64,000 nucleotides of DNA from Hyphomicrobium sp. MC1 (GTDB lineage Bacteria > Pseudomonadota > Alphaproteobacteria > Rhizobiales > Hyphomicrobiaceae), in assembly GCF_000253295.1 (NCBI RefSeq), contig NC_015717.1:4030001-4094000 (forward strand), read 5' to 3'. A program made the position numbers and the translations under genes. Position 1 is the first letter of the stretch, and every line of letters starts with the position of its first letter. The notes below the pieces were generated by a model, which saw only the letters and a program-made list of their open reading frames with translations, made no database searches and was not told where the DNA came from. This document shows positions 17,673 to 27,568 of this stretch, one piece after another.

Positions 17673-20600
17673 TGCGGATCAACATCTCGGCATGGTCGAT
17701 CCGCCGTCCGGTTCCCGCGATCGTTCTGTTCGCGGTGCTGATGCTGCTCGGCACACTCAGTTTCAAATCTCTGCCCGTCACGCGGTTTCCGAACATCGAC
17801 ATTCCGATCGTGTCGATCAAAGTCACGCAATCTGGGGCCGCGCCTGCGGAACTCGAAACGCAGGTGACGAAGATCATCGAAGATTCGGTCGCCAATCTCA
17901 TCGGCGTGAAGCACATTACGTCGACGCTAACGGATGGTCTGTCGTCGACCGTGCTTGAATTCCGGCTCGGCACCGATACCGACCGCTCGTTGAACGACGT
18001 CAGAGACGCGGTTGCGAAAGTGCGCGCGGACCTACCGCGCACCATCGACGAGCCGATCGTGGAACGCATCGACGTCGAGGGTCAGGCAATCTTGTCGTTC
18101 GCGGCGACGTCGCCGGGCATGACGCTCGAACAGCTCTCGTGGTTCGTTGACGACGTCATCAAGCGCAAGCTGCAGGCGACGAAGGGCGTCGGGCGGGTCG
18201 AGCGCTATGGCGGCGTTGATCGGGAGATCCGCATCAACCTCGATCCCGACAAGTTGCTGTCCTACGGCATTACGGCCGCCCAGGTGAACGCTCAGGTCCG
18301 CGCGACGAACGTCGATCTCGGCTCAGGACGCGGCGAAGTCGGCAGCCAGGAACAGGCGATCCGCACGCTTGCGGGCGCGCGACAGGTCGAGACGCTCGCG
18401 AATGCCAAGATCATTTTAGCGGGCGGGCGCGAAGTGCGGCTCAAGGATCTCGGCCAAGTCATCGACGACGCGAGCGAGCAGCGGTCATTCGCACGGCTCG
18501 ACAGCAAGCCAGTCGTGTCGTTCTCCGTATTCCGGACGAAAGGTTCGAGCGAGCTTTCCGTTTCCGATGCAGTCAACGAAAGCCTGAAGGAACTCGAAGC
18601 CGAATATCCCGATGTTCACCTGACGAAGATCGACGACGCGGTCGCATATACGCGCGGCAACTATGTTGCGGCTATGGAAACGCTGATGGAGGGTGCCGTG
18701 CTCGCGGTGCTCGTCGTCATGGTGTTCCTGCGCAATTGGCGCGCGACATTGATCTCGGCGATCGCACTCCCGCTTGCGGCGATCCCGACGTTCTGGGCGA
18801 TGAGTGCGCTTGGCTTTTCGCTGAACCTCGTCAGCCTGCTTGGCATCACACTCGCGACCGGCATTCTCGTCGACGACGCCATCGTCGAGATCGAGAACAT
18901 CGTGCGCCACATGCATATGGGAAAATCGCCCTATCGCGCCGCGCTCGAAGCTGCCGACGAGATCGGTCTCGCGGTGATCGCGATCACGCTGACGATCGTC
19001 GCGATTTTTGCGCCGGTATCGTTCATGGGCGGCATAGCCGGACAGTATTTCCGGCAATTCGGTTTGACGGTTGCAGTCGCCGTGCTCGTTTCGCTGCTCG
19101 TCGCGCGTCTCATAACACCGATGATGGCCGCTTACTTCTTGCGTCCCGTTCCGGAAGAACATCACGCCGACGGATCGCTCATGCGCTTTTACACGCGCTT
19201 CCTGTCGATGACTCTGCGCCACCGCTATCTGACACTCGTGACCGGCGTGGCGCTGTTCTCGGCGTCGATCTACGCAACGACGCTGCTGCCGACCGGCTTC
19301 CTGCCTGACGAAGATACGTCACGCGTCGTCGTCGCTGTTGAATTACCACCGGGCACGCAGCTCGATGAAACACTGACCAAGACGGATGAGGTCGTCAAAT
19401 CGCTGGAAAGTATTCCGGAGGTGGCGCAGGTTTTCGTGCTTGGCGGTACGAGCCCCACCGGCCAGCTCGAAGTCCGGCGTGCCGCGCTCTATGTGAAGCT
19501 CGTCCCGAAGGAAGACCGCAAGCTTACGCAGAAGCAGCTTAAATCGATTATTGCGGCAAAGATCTCGGACATTCCCGATACGCGCGCATGGTATGTCAAC
19601 GAGCGCGGCGAGCGCGAATTGTCCTTCTCGATGCTGTCACGTGATGGCGATGACCTGAACGCCGCGATTGGCAAGGTCGAAGGCGCGTTACGCGGCGTTC
19701 CGGGCTTCCGTAACGTTGCAGCATCAGGTTCGACCGACCGGCCGGAGATCCGTGTCGTGCCAAGGCTCGACGTTGCTGCGCGGCTCGGCGTGGCGCCGGA
19801 TCAGATTGCCGAAGCGATCCGCGTCGCGACGATTGGAGATACCGGTTTCAATCTCGCCAAGTTCACAATCGGCGACCGGCAAATTCCAATCCGCGTGCAG
19901 CTCGCAGAAAAGACGCGCACCGATCTCAAACAGATCGAGCAGCTTCGGCTGACGAATTCCGGAGGCAAAGCTATTCCGTTGACGGCGGTAGCTTCCGTTT
20001 CGCTTGGTCGCGGACCAGCATCGATTGAACGCTACGACCGTTTACGGCGTGCCGTCGTCGGTGTCGATCTCGATCGCGGCATGGCGATGAGCACCGCGCG
20101 CGACAAATTCCTGAAGGTCATCGAAGATCAGAATTTGCCGAAATCCGTCACGCTGCAGCCGTCAGGCGACGCCGAGGTACAGGACGAAGTCGCCGATGGT
20201 TTCATCACAGCGATGGGCACCGGCATTCTGATCGTCTTCGGATTGCTGGTGCTGCTGTTCGGGAGCGTATTTCAGCCGGTCACAATTCTTCTGTCGCTGC
20301 CGCTATCGTTCGGCGGCGTCGCACTTGCGCTGTTGCTGACAAACAATCCGATCAGCATGCCGGTCTACATCGGGCTTTTGATGCTGATGGGAATCGTGAC
20401 GAAGAACGCGATTATGCTCGTCGATTTCGCCATCGAAGAAATCGCGGCTGGCGTCAACCGCGATCAAGCTGTGCTCGATGCGGGACGCAAGCGCGCGCGC
20501 CCAATCATCATGACGACGCTCGCTATGGCGGCGGGAATGCTGCCCAGCGCTTATGCGCTTGGTGACGGCGGCGAATTCCGCGCGCCAATGGCGATTGCGG

Positions 20601-20794
20601 TGATCGGCGGCCTCCTCGTCTCGACGCTGCTGTCTCTGGTGTTCGTGCCGTCGTTCTTTACCGTGATGGACGACGTCGGGCATTTGATGCAGCGCATTTT
20701 CGGCCGCTTTATCGGACCGCGCGACGAGCCAGGCGACGAAGTCGAAACGGCAGGCCATGTTGCAGCCAAACCGGTGCCACTCGCGGCAGAATAA
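17669..20794 (+). CDS. RND family efflux permease (AcrB/MexF-like)
   Basis: A 1041-residue proton-driven multidrug pump. The layout is the full RND one: first span at 13-30, a large periplasmic domain, spans around 335-490 with the proton-relay motif GILVDDAIVEIENIVRHM (paired Asp in TM4), a second periplasmic domain and a C-terminal span set containing GIVTKNAIMLVDFAIEE. The start RINISAWSIRRPVPAIVLF is typical of HAE1-type pumps. Substrate not predictable. Third gene of the tetR operon. Confidence 0.97.
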   Translation: MMRINISAWSIRRPVPAIVLFAVLMLLGTLSFKSLPVTRFPNIDIPIVSIKVTQSGAAPAELETQVTKIIEDSVANLIGVKHITSTLTDGLSSTVLEFRLGTDTDRSLNDVRDAVAKVRADLPRTIDEPIVERIDVEGQAILSFAATSPGMTLEQLSWFVDDVIKRKLQATKGVGRVERYGGVDREIRINLDPDKLLSYGITAAQVNAQVRATNVDLGSGRGEVGSQEQAIRTLAGARQVETLANAKIILAGGREVRLKDLGQVIDDASEQRSFARLDSKPVVSFSVFRTKGSSELSVSDAVNESLKELEAEYPDVHLTKIDDAVAYTRGNYVAAMETLMEGAVLAVLVVMVFLRNWRATLISAIALPLAAIPTFWAMSALGFSLNLVSLLGITLATGILVDDAIVEIENIVRHMHMGKSPYRAALEAADEIGLAVIAITLTIVAIFAPVSFMGGIAGQYFRQFGLTVAVAVLVSLLVARLITPMMAAYFLRPVPEEHHADGSLMRFYTRFLSMTLRHRYLTLVTGVALFSASIYATTLLPTGFLPDEDTSRVVVAVELPPGTQLDETLTKTDEVVKSLESIPEVAQVFVLGGTSPTGQLEVRRAALYVKLVPKEDRKLTQKQLKSIIAAKISDIPDTRAWYVNERGERELSFSMLSRDGDDLNAAIGKVEGALRGVPGFRNVAASGSTDRPEIRVVPRLDVAARLGVAPDQIAEAIRVATIGDTGFNLAKFTIGDRQIPIRVQLAEKTRTDLKQIEQLRLTNSGGKAIPLTAVASVSLGRGPASIERYDRLRRAVVGVDLDRGMAMSTARDKFLKVIEDQNLPKSVTLQPSGDAEVQDEVADGFITAMGTGILIVFGLLVLLFGSVFQPVTILLSLPLSFGGVALALLLTNNPISMPVYIGLLMLMGIVTKNAIMLVDFAIEEIAAGVNRDQAVLDAGRKRARPIIMTTLAMAAGMLPSAYALGDGGEFRAPMAIAVIGGLLVSTLLSLVFVPSFFTVMDDVGHLMQRIFGRFIGPRDEPGDEVETAGHVAAKPVPLAAE

Positions 20795-20883
20795 ATTCGC
20801 CAAGATTGTGCAGAGGTCCGATTGTGCTGCAGGCTCTGCATACCTACGTTGCAGGCCATGGCTGCAACAGAAGGGCCCCCGCT

Positions 20884-21975
20884 ATGTTCGACGCCAAATC
20901 CATTCTGGAAAATATTGTTAGAGGTGCATCGCCTTCCGGAGCCGGCTCATCGCCGCAATCGGGTGGCGGTCTCGGAGACATACTGAACGACATATTGAAA
21001 AACGCTGGCGGCGGTGCGGGTGGAGCGCCCGCTGGCGGAAACGGCAGCGGCGGCCTCGGAGATATCCTGAGTCAGATCGGGAAAAGCCTGTCGCAAGGAC
21101 AGTCCACATCGTCTGGCACGGGCGCTACGGCCGCGCCTTCCGGCTCCAATCCCGAACTCGGCGATATTCTTACTCAGCTCAAGGACAAGCTTGGGCAGGC
21201 CGGAGGCGCTGTAACCGACGGCGGCAGTATTGGCGATATTCTTGGCAAGGTTTTCACGCAGGCGACGCAGGGCGTGAAAGAAGGCTCGTCGCGCCTTGGC
21301 GAGGCGACAGGCGCAAATGATGCGCTCGGCCGCCTTGCGTCTGATCCGCAGGCAGCTGAAATCATCAGCAAGCTGAAAGGCTTCATCCAGAACAATCCCT
21401 ACACGGCGGGCGCCGCTGCAGGTGGTTTGGGCGGACTGTTGCTCGGCACGCAGACGGGACGATCGCTTGCGGGCAGCGCGGCGCGGCTTGGCGCTTTGGC
21501 GATGATCGGCGGCCTCGCCTACAAAGCTTTGCAGAACTATCAGGCCGGACGGCCGCTCGTAACGGGCGCGACATCGACGGAGCCGCCTCCGGCTGGATCA
21601 GGCTTCGAGCCTGCCGCCGTCAGCAACGATGCCGCCGTGCATTACATCCAGGCGATGATCGCCGCGGCACATGCCGACGGACGGATCGATGCAAACGAGC
21701 ACGACAAAATCATCGGCAGCTTGAAACAGGCGGGCCTCGATGGTGAGGCGGAGGCGTTCTTCGCAAGGGAACTTAATAACCCGGCGTCCGTCCAGGACCT
21801 TGCGGATGCGGTCAAAAATCCGCAGGAAGCGCTTCAGCTTTACACCGCAGCGCGCATTGCGGTGGCCGATAACTCACCTGCCGAACAAGCATTCTTGTCG
21901 TCGCTTGCGGCCGCGCTGCGGCTCGATCCGAAACTTGCGGCGCATATCGATGCGACTGCAGCGGCCGCCGCCTGA
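20884..21975 (+). CDS. DUF533 protein, TerB-like C-terminal domain
   Basis: A 363-residue protein. The first 150 residues are Gly/Ser-rich with repeats of a LGDIL motif (GLGDILNDIL, GLGDILSQIG, ELGDILTQLK, SIGDILGKVF). A hydrophobic glycine-rich segment (about 195-230) could be membrane-associated. The C-terminal 115 residues form a TerB-like helical domain (VHYIQAMIAAAHADGRIDANEHDKII). YebE-type DUF533 proteins share this plan; their role is not established. ATG chosen at MFDAKSILENI. Confidence 0.85.
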   Translation: MFDAKSILENIVRGASPSGAGSSPQSGGGLGDILNDILKNAGGGAGGAPAGGNGSGGLGDILSQIGKSLSQGQSTSSGTGATAAPSGSNPELGDILTQLKDKLGQAGGAVTDGGSIGDILGKVFTQATQGVKEGSSRLGEATGANDALGRLASDPQAAEIISKLKGFIQNNPYTAGAAAGGLGGLLLGTQTGRSLAGSAARLGALAMIGGLAYKALQNYQAGRPLVTGATSTEPPPAGSGFEPAAVSNDAAVHYIQAMIAAAHADGRIDANEHDKIIGSLKQAGLDGEAEAFFARELNNPASVQDLADAVKNPQEALQLYTAARIAVADNSPAEQAFLSSLAAALRLDPKLAAHIDATAAAAA

Positions 21976-22005
21976 GCGATCTTCGGCACGTTTCAGCTCA
22001 AAAGA

Positions 22006-22037
22006 AAGGGCGCCGGCACGAATGCCGACGCCCTTTT
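22006..22037. terminator. Bidirectional terminator between convergent genes
   Basis: AAGGGCG-CCGGCA, loop CGAA, TGCCG-A-CGCCCTT forms a long stem flanked by A-rich and T-rich runs. It can end both the DUF533 transcript and the ABC exporter operon. Confidence 0.8.
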
Positions 22038-22060
22038 CGTTTGATCCCAAGATAACGCGA

Positions 22061-23167
22061 TCAGTTCGTCTTGGTCGTCGAAGGCATGCTGGTCGCGGCT
22101 TCGTTGTCGAGCTTGAAGAATGCATCGACGCGCATGCCCGTGAACAGCGGCGGATGACCATCGAGCGCGATCATCACTTCGACGACCTCAACGTCATTTG
22201 GGCGACGCGGGCCTCGGGTTGCAATGCGCGGCGCACCGAGCGACTGCGAGATTGACGTGACTGTGCCTTCGAACGTCTTGTCGGGGAAGGCGTCGGCCTT
22301 CACGACGACACGCTGGCCGACGTGAACCTTGGCGGCGTCGCGCTCTTCGACTTCGGCGCGCAGGCGCAGGCTCGACATGTCGCCGAAGACAACGAGAGCG
22401 CTGTCCGGCGACGGGACGGCCGTCTCGCCGACGCGGGCGAGGATGTTCAAAACCGTGCCGTCGGCGGGTGCGCGAATGCGGGTCCGCTCAAGTGCCAGCT
22501 CTGCCGACGTCAGATCGGAGCGCGCCAGCGCAAGGGAGGATTCCAGTCGCTGCTCAAGCGGCATGTTGGGCTCTTTCTCGACCTGAGCGAGCTTATCCTT
22601 GGCGGCTGCCAAGGCTTTCTTCTTCTCGGCCAGATCCTGACGCGCCTTGTCGACGGCGTCTTCCGGACCATCGGCGGATTTCCAAGCGCGGTAAACCTTA
22701 TCGAACGTCTCGTGCGCGTCGAATACAGCCTGCTGAGCTTTAAAGACGGCGTCGTCGGCATTGCGGCGATCAAGCGCCGGCCCTGTTGCCGGCTCGTCGG
22801 CGCGCTCACGCTCGCGGACGCTCGCCTCGGCGGCAGCGGCGTAAATCTTGTTGTAGTAGTCCGCGTCATCGAGACGGATCAGAAGATCGCCTGTCTTAAC
22901 GATGTCGTTGGTCTTGGCGAGGATTTCGACGATCTTGCCGCCGACTTCGCTGGCGATGCGAACCTCGCCGTCTTTCGGCTCGACGCGCGCGGTGGCGGAA
23001 GCGGCCCATTGCGGTGCCGGGGCGGTCGTGTCGGCCTGGGCCGAGCCCGCAATATTCGAAAACAGGGATTCGGTTTGTGTCAGGGCGTTGACGCCAAAGC
23101 CACCGACAAGCGCAATGGTGGCGGCAACCACAATGGTCGCGACCGCCGGATCAATCTTCTTAAGCAT
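22061..23167 (-). CDS. HlyD/MacA-like periplasmic adaptor
   Basis: A 368-residue adaptor of an ABC-type exporter. N-terminal membrane anchor (VATIVVAATIALVGGFGVNAL), lipoyl half (RVEPKDGEVRIASEVGGKIVEILAKTNDIVKTGDLLIRLDDADYY), a charged coiled coil (about 105-215) and the second lipoyl half IRAPADGTVLNILARVGETAV. Its ATG overlaps the end of the ATPase gene by eight bases. Last gene of the operon permease-ATPase-adaptor. Confidence 0.93.
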   Translation of the reverse strand: MLKKIDPAVATIVVAATIALVGGFGVNALTQTESLFSNIAGSAQADTTAPAPQWAASATARVEPKDGEVRIASEVGGKIVEILAKTNDIVKTGDLLIRLDDADYYNKIYAAAAEASVRERERADEPATGPALDRRNADDAVFKAQQAVFDAHETFDKVYRAWKSADGPEDAVDKARQDLAEKKKALAAAKDKLAQVEKEPNMPLEQRLESSLALARSDLTSAELALERTRIRAPADGTVLNILARVGETAVPSPDSALVVFGDMSSLRLRAEVEERDAAKVHVGQRVVVKADAFPDKTFEGTVTSISQSLGAPRIATRGPRRPNDVEVVEVMIALDGHPPLFTGMRVDAFFKLDNEAATSMPSTTKTN

Positions 23168-23912
23168 GCAGCTTTCGCCTCTTCGTCAAATCCGTAATTT
23201 CGGGGGAATCGATACCCTCCGGCCGGCGTTCCTCACCGACGATTTTACCGTCTTCGATGCGCACGACGCGATCCGCGTATCCGAGCGTTCGTGGATCGTG
23301 TGTCACGGCCAGCACGCTACGATTTTGCTCCTTGGCGATGCGCGACAGGAGCGCCATCACGGCGTGGCCGTTTTCGCTATCGAGAGCGGCCGTCGGCTCG
23401 TCCGCTAGCACTACGGACGGGGAACTTGCAATGGCACGAGCGACCGCAACGCGCTGCTGTTCGCCACCAGAAAGATTGCGCGGGTAGTTCGTCAGCCGGT
23501 GTCCAAGGCCGACTTCGCGCAGAACCTCTTCGGAGCGGCTGGTGGCTTCGAAGCCTTTGATGCCGCGGACGTCGAGGGCAATACGCACATTTTCCAGTGC
23601 GTTAAGCGTCGGAAAGAGGTTGTAGGACTGGAAGATGAAGCCGATGTGATCGCGGCGGACCTTGGCCAGCTCTTCGGCCGAGAGACCGTCGATGACCGTG
23701 TCGGCAATGCGCAGGCTGCCCGATGTCGGCTTCAGAATACAGCCGAGGATCGAGAGCAGCGTCGTCTTGCCGGAGCCCGATGGTCCCATCAGCAGCGTCA
23801 GCTCGCCGGGAACCAGGTCGAGCGAGACGCCCTTGACGGCGACTACCAAACCGGCGCCCGTGCCCAGCTCCTTGACGATATTTTCTGCGCGCAGGACAGG
23901 TGTCATGGTCAT
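23160..23912 (-). CDS. ABC transporter ATP-binding protein (LolD/MacB/DevA type)
   Basis: The ATPase of the three-gene exporter. Walker A GPSGSGKTT, Q-loop IFQSYNLFPTL, signature LSGGEQQRVAVARAIA, Walker B VVLADEPTAALD and the H-loop VTHDPR are all intact. I chose the ATG at 23912, which overlaps the permease stop as ATGA; a second ATG two codons later is possible. The subclass suggests export of a lipid, peptide or macrolide-like compound together with the FtsX-like permease. Confidence 0.94.
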   Translation of the reverse strand: MTMTPVLRAENIVKELGTGAGLVVAVKGVSLDLVPGELTLLMGPSGSGKTTLLSILGCILKPTSGSLRIADTVIDGLSAEELAKVRRDHIGFIFQSYNLFPTLNALENVRIALDVRGIKGFEATSRSEEVLREVGLGHRLTNYPRNLSGGEQQRVAVARAIASSPSVVLADEPTAALDSENGHAVMALLSRIAKEQNRSVLAVTHDPRTLGYADRVVRIEDGKIVGEERRPEGIDSPEITDLTKRRKLHA

Positions 23913-25039
23913 CTCGAAAACACCGTGGCCGGATCTATCTTCGTGACCTTGACGATGGCCGAAAGCGCCGAGATCGCGCACATGAAGAGTGTCAGTGCGA
24001 AGAGCCAGAATGCCAAACCAGGGGTCATGACCAATGGCAACGACGAGTTCCTACTGAGGTAAAGTATCAATAACGCTATCACCATACCTAGGACATACCC
24101 CATGACAGCGCTGAGCGCCGCCTGGGCCAGGATGACCTTGTAAATGTAGCCTCTTGAAGACCCTAACGCGCGCAAGGTCGCGAATTCGTGAATGTGGTCT
24201 TTCGTGCTCGAATAAAGGGTCTGCGCCACGATCACCGTACCCACGAGACTGCCAAGAATGGCACCGCCGATCAGGGCCAGACCGGCGCCGGTCCGGAACA
24301 GCCACTGCTTGAGGCTACGCGATTCAAACTCGTCTTTCGTCAGCACGTCCGCTGAATCGAGACGGTGTGCGAGGTCCTTCTGAACCTCCTGGATGTTTGC
24401 ACCCGGAACGAGCTTTACAAGCAGGAACGTCGATTTGTCGTCGTCAGCGCCGAGAAGCTGGCGCGCGCGGTTGAGCGTCGTGTACGCGTAGGGCGACTGG
24501 GTAAACGACCGGATGCCTTCCGTCAGCGCGCGGATCTTAACGCGGCCGTTGGCGACCTGGGCCGTATCGCCGATGCCGGTGATGCCAAGCTCGCCAAGAT
24601 AAGTCTGGTCGACAGCGATTGCGTCAGGCGCCTTGATGTCCTCGATCGTGCCTTTGGTCAGCGACCACGGGACAAGACCCTGATCGTCGGCATCGGCACC
24701 GATCAGAACGACGCGCGAGGAGCCGCCCTCGGGCTTACGCCATTCGGCAAAGGCGACAACGATCGGAACGACGCTTTCGACGCCGGGCGTCGCGAGAGCC
24801 TGATGCCGCTCACGGTCTCCGAGCAGCAGGCCGCCGTCTTCGAAGCTTTTCGCGCCGTATGTCGTGATGATGAGATCAGCGTTCGAGCGCGCAATGTTTG
24901 CCGTGATCATGCGGCTCGAACCGAGATACAGGCCAAGTTGCACAGCCACGAGGACAATCGAAAATAAAATGCCAATCAGCGTCACGGCGAGGCGAACGCG
25001 GTCATGCAGAAGATTACGAAGCGCGAGCGTAAAAACCAT
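23909..25039 (-). CDS. FtsX-like ABC transporter permease (DevC/MacB type)
   Basis: A 376-residue permease with four membrane spans: one near the N-terminus (VTLIGILFSIVLVAVQLGLYLG), then a large extracytoplasmic domain, then three C-terminal spans starting at LIGGAILGSLVGTVIVAQTLY. The block TLYSSTKDHIHEFATLRALGSSRGYIYKVIL is the coupling segment of the DevC family. ATG at 25039 chosen because the conserved FTLALRNLLHDRVRLAVT follows; a longer start adds 28 unlikely residues. First gene of the operon. Confidence 0.93.
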   Translation of the reverse strand: MVFTLALRNLLHDRVRLAVTLIGILFSIVLVAVQLGLYLGSSRMITANIARSNADLIITTYGAKSFEDGGLLLGDRERHQALATPGVESVVPIVVAFAEWRKPEGGSSRVVLIGADADDQGLVPWSLTKGTIEDIKAPDAIAVDQTYLGELGITGIGDTAQVANGRVKIRALTEGIRSFTQSPYAYTTLNRARQLLGADDDKSTFLLVKLVPGANIQEVQKDLAHRLDSADVLTKDEFESRSLKQWLFRTGAGLALIGGAILGSLVGTVIVAQTLYSSTKDHIHEFATLRALGSSRGYIYKVILAQAALSAVMGYVLGMVIALLILYLSRNSSLPLVMTPGLAFWLFALTLFMCAISALSAIVKVTKIDPATVFSR

Positions 25040-25347
25040 GTGCCTGCGGGATCTCTCAAACGTTTCCAAAAGGGGCTGCCGGCCCAAACTCGGCGCTGGC
25101 CTGAAATCGAACGGCGCGCCCATGCACGCCTGGGTCGTATAGCGCTATTGGCTCGTCGCTACTACAGCGAAACGCTTATTCTGTCCGCGTCACGTTTTGC
25201 CGGAATTGGCGGCTAAGCATCTTATACGTAAGGCCCAAGACAAAATTACGGAAGCCTTAGTGAGGGTTTAACAAATAGGTTCCAATGTTTTGCCTCTTTC
25301 GCGGCATAGGAGTATGAAAGTTGAACTTTCATCTGCGGTTTATTGTC

Positions 25348-26040
25348 ATGCGTTGCTTCAACATTGCGAATTGTTCAGGCGCTGCAATCGCTGCCGCGGG
25401 ATTTTTACTCGGCTTTACGATGCAGGCGTCCACCGCTGCGGCTGATCCGAAGGAAGTCGGCGTCTGGTATGACGACACCGGCAAAGGCGCGGTCAAGATC
25501 GAGATCTGCACGCCGACGACGCTCTGCGGGAAAATCTATTGGCTCAAAGAGCCGATGGCTGATGACGGTCAGCCGAAGATAGATCGGTATAATCCCGAGC
25601 CCTCGAAGCGTACCCGACCGATCTGCGGCTTGCCCGTCTTGGGCGATCTGGAGAAAATTTCGGATGGCGGCTTCGACAACGGCTGGGTCTATGACCCCAA
25701 GCAAGGCAAATCCTTCAGTGTAGCGCTCGATTTGCTCGGCCCAGACACGCTGAAGGTGACGGGCTACAAAGGCATGCGCTTCCTGGGCAAGTCCTTCATC
25801 TGGACGCGTGCGCCTTCCGACCTGCCGTCATGCGATTCGCAAGCGGCACTTCCGCCGGTACCGGTGCCTGTTCCTGCAGTTCGCAAGAAGCAGGCTTCGA
25901 ACGCGAAGAAGAGCAAGACGGCGTCTGGCGCCTCCAAGCTCGGAGCCGCCGACATCGCCAAATCATCGCATCATAAAAAGAAGAAAGTTGCGAAGGCGGC
26001 CGTTACCGCTGAGCCTCCGCCTGTCGCTTCGAATCCGTGA
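25348..26040 (+). CDS. DUF2147 secreted protein with Lys-rich tail
   Basis: A 230-residue exported protein. Signal peptide (SGAAIAAAGFLLGFTMQASTAAA), then the DUF2147 beta domain: VGVWYDDTGKGAVKIEIC, LCGKIYWL, GGFDNGWVYDPKQGKSFS and LKVTGYKGMRFLGKSFIWTR. The last 55 residues are Lys/Ala/Pro-rich and low-complexity. DUF2147 proteins are common in proteobacteria without an established function. The ATG at 25348 fits the signal peptide better than a TTG 27 bases upstream. Confidence 0.9.
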   Translation: MRCFNIANCSGAAIAAAGFLLGFTMQASTAAADPKEVGVWYDDTGKGAVKIEICTPTTLCGKIYWLKEPMADDGQPKIDRYNPEPSKRTRPICGLPVLGDLEKISDGGFDNGWVYDPKQGKSFSVALDLLGPDTLKVTGYKGMRFLGKSFIWTRAPSDLPSCDSQAALPPVPVPVPAVRKKQASNAKKSKTASGASKLGAADIAKSSHHKKKKVAKAAVTAEPPPVASNP

Positions 26041-26182
26041 TCAAAGCGGACGCTTGATTACCGGAATGGTCAGTGGCCGGCTTGCCGGGGGCGACTTCAA
26101 CTGACCTCTCCCGACCACAAGTTGTGGCCGGAACGGCTGATAGCATTGCGATTGTTGTTACAGGAAACGCCTGGAAGAGCGG

Positions 26183-27076
26183 CTACTCAGCCGCTCCCAG
26201 TTGCTTTGAATTCGTCGACGAGACGGCTTTCTGCACGGCGACCTTGTCGGCCTGACGCGCAAGCAGTCGATCAACAAATTCCGTCGACCGATCAACAACA
26301 TACCCGCGCTGACGATCGAGCGTCACGAGGTGATAGCTGTCGTCGAGGACCGAGACTTCGACCAAGCCGCCGAGCCGCCGCTGAAGCGCCATCGTATTCT
26401 TGATGTCGCTCTGATCGTCGTGACGGGGATGGAAAATCAGCGTGTGCAGCTTCACGAGCGGCAGCATCGGCCGAACGTTGCGCACGAGTGAAAGGAATTC
26501 GTAGACCGTGCCGCCACCGCGCTCGGTGATATCGGCCGGCATGTTGTCGGAGCCACGCAGCGACTCAAGCGCGAAGTTACGAACGCGCTCGTCCTTGATG
26601 CCGTACGGTGCCGGCGTGCGGAACTTGAAGAGTCGCGCCGTCCACTTGTCGGTGACGAGGTGGAACAGCTTGATGGTTTTCGGAATCGCCCAGCCGTTGA
26701 CGGAGAGCGTCGGGGCGAACAGCATCAGGCCGCAAGCTTGATCCTGCCGGTATGCGGCAAGCCGCAGAGCAAGGATCGAACCAGCCGATGCACCGCCGAT
26801 TATGATGTTGTCGCAAACAGTCCGCATGTGATCGAAAGCGGCTGCGACCGACTTATACCAGTCCTGCCACGTCGAGAGGCCGGAGACGTCGGTTCCGAAG
26901 GTCAGACCTGGAACAACGGGACAGTAAACTGTCATTCCCTTGCGCGACATCGCATGGGCCACTGCTTTCATCTCTAACGGCGAGCCGCCGAGAGAATGAA
27001 TCAGCAGGATGCCCGAACGGCCGCCGGGGATGTACAGACTTCCACGAGGGGCCTGAAATTTTTCTTTGTTTTTCAT
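26183..27076 (-). CDS. Alpha/beta hydrolase (carboxylesterase-like)
   Basis: A 297-residue serine hydrolase. The oxyanion region is GILLIHSLGGSPLEMK, the nucleophile elbow GGASAGS (Gly-x-Ser-x-Gly), the acid lies in FHPRHDDQSD and the catalytic His in LDDSYHLVTLD, in the right order and spacing. The fold resembles the Est30-type carboxylesterases. No signal peptide. The C-terminal 25 residues are non-conserved looking. Substrate unknown. Confidence 0.9.
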   Translation of the reverse strand: MKNKEKFQAPRGSLYIPGGRSGILLIHSLGGSPLEMKAVAHAMSRKGMTVYCPVVPGLTFGTDVSGLSTWQDWYKSVAAAFDHMRTVCDNIIIGGASAGSILALRLAAYRQDQACGLMLFAPTLSVNGWAIPKTIKLFHLVTDKWTARLFKFRTPAPYGIKDERVRNFALESLRGSDNMPADITERGGGTVYEFLSLVRNVRPMLPLVKLHTLIFHPRHDDQSDIKNTMALQRRLGGLVEVSVLDDSYHLVTLDRQRGYVVDRSTEFVDRLLARQADKVAVQKAVSSTNSKQLGAAE

Positions 27077-27568
27077 TACCTACGTTGAACTCGTTATTTC
27101 CCTGTCGGTGGCTCTTACGACGCGGTGGCTTTAGATGCCAACGCAACTTTGTCGCGTCGCCGCAGATTTGAGCTTTCTTGCAGATACCCGTACTTCAGAC
27201 GTGATTTGTGAAGCTATTACGAAGTAACTGAAAACGCCATAGCTTTTGACATCCGCTTACTTCCGTTTGGTTAAACAGGACTTCATGCCGCGGCCTTACT
27301 TCCCCTCACCCGTTGCTGCATTGCGGCATACTACGTGGTGAGCGCCGCTGCTGTTACCAGGGGTACCGCGTTAATCGCTCCCCGATGAACAGAACATTAC
27401 CAGACTGTGCGGATCCCACCCCAAATCCCGGTACGACAACGAATAAACCTGGATTTAAGTTCAGTCGTCACTGGTCACCCGCATTGGGTCAATTATACTT
27501 AAGAGTGCGTTACCGGCCCCGCCCTGCGGATGCCTACCGGTGGATGACAAGGCTGGGACTGAGCTGCA
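27077..27568. other. Intergenic region with no recognised gene
   Basis: A 492-base spacer between divergent genes. Reading frames inside it have unusual composition and no start signals. It presumably holds the promoters of both flanking genes. I saw no tRNA, hairpin terminator or repeat. Confidence 0.3.
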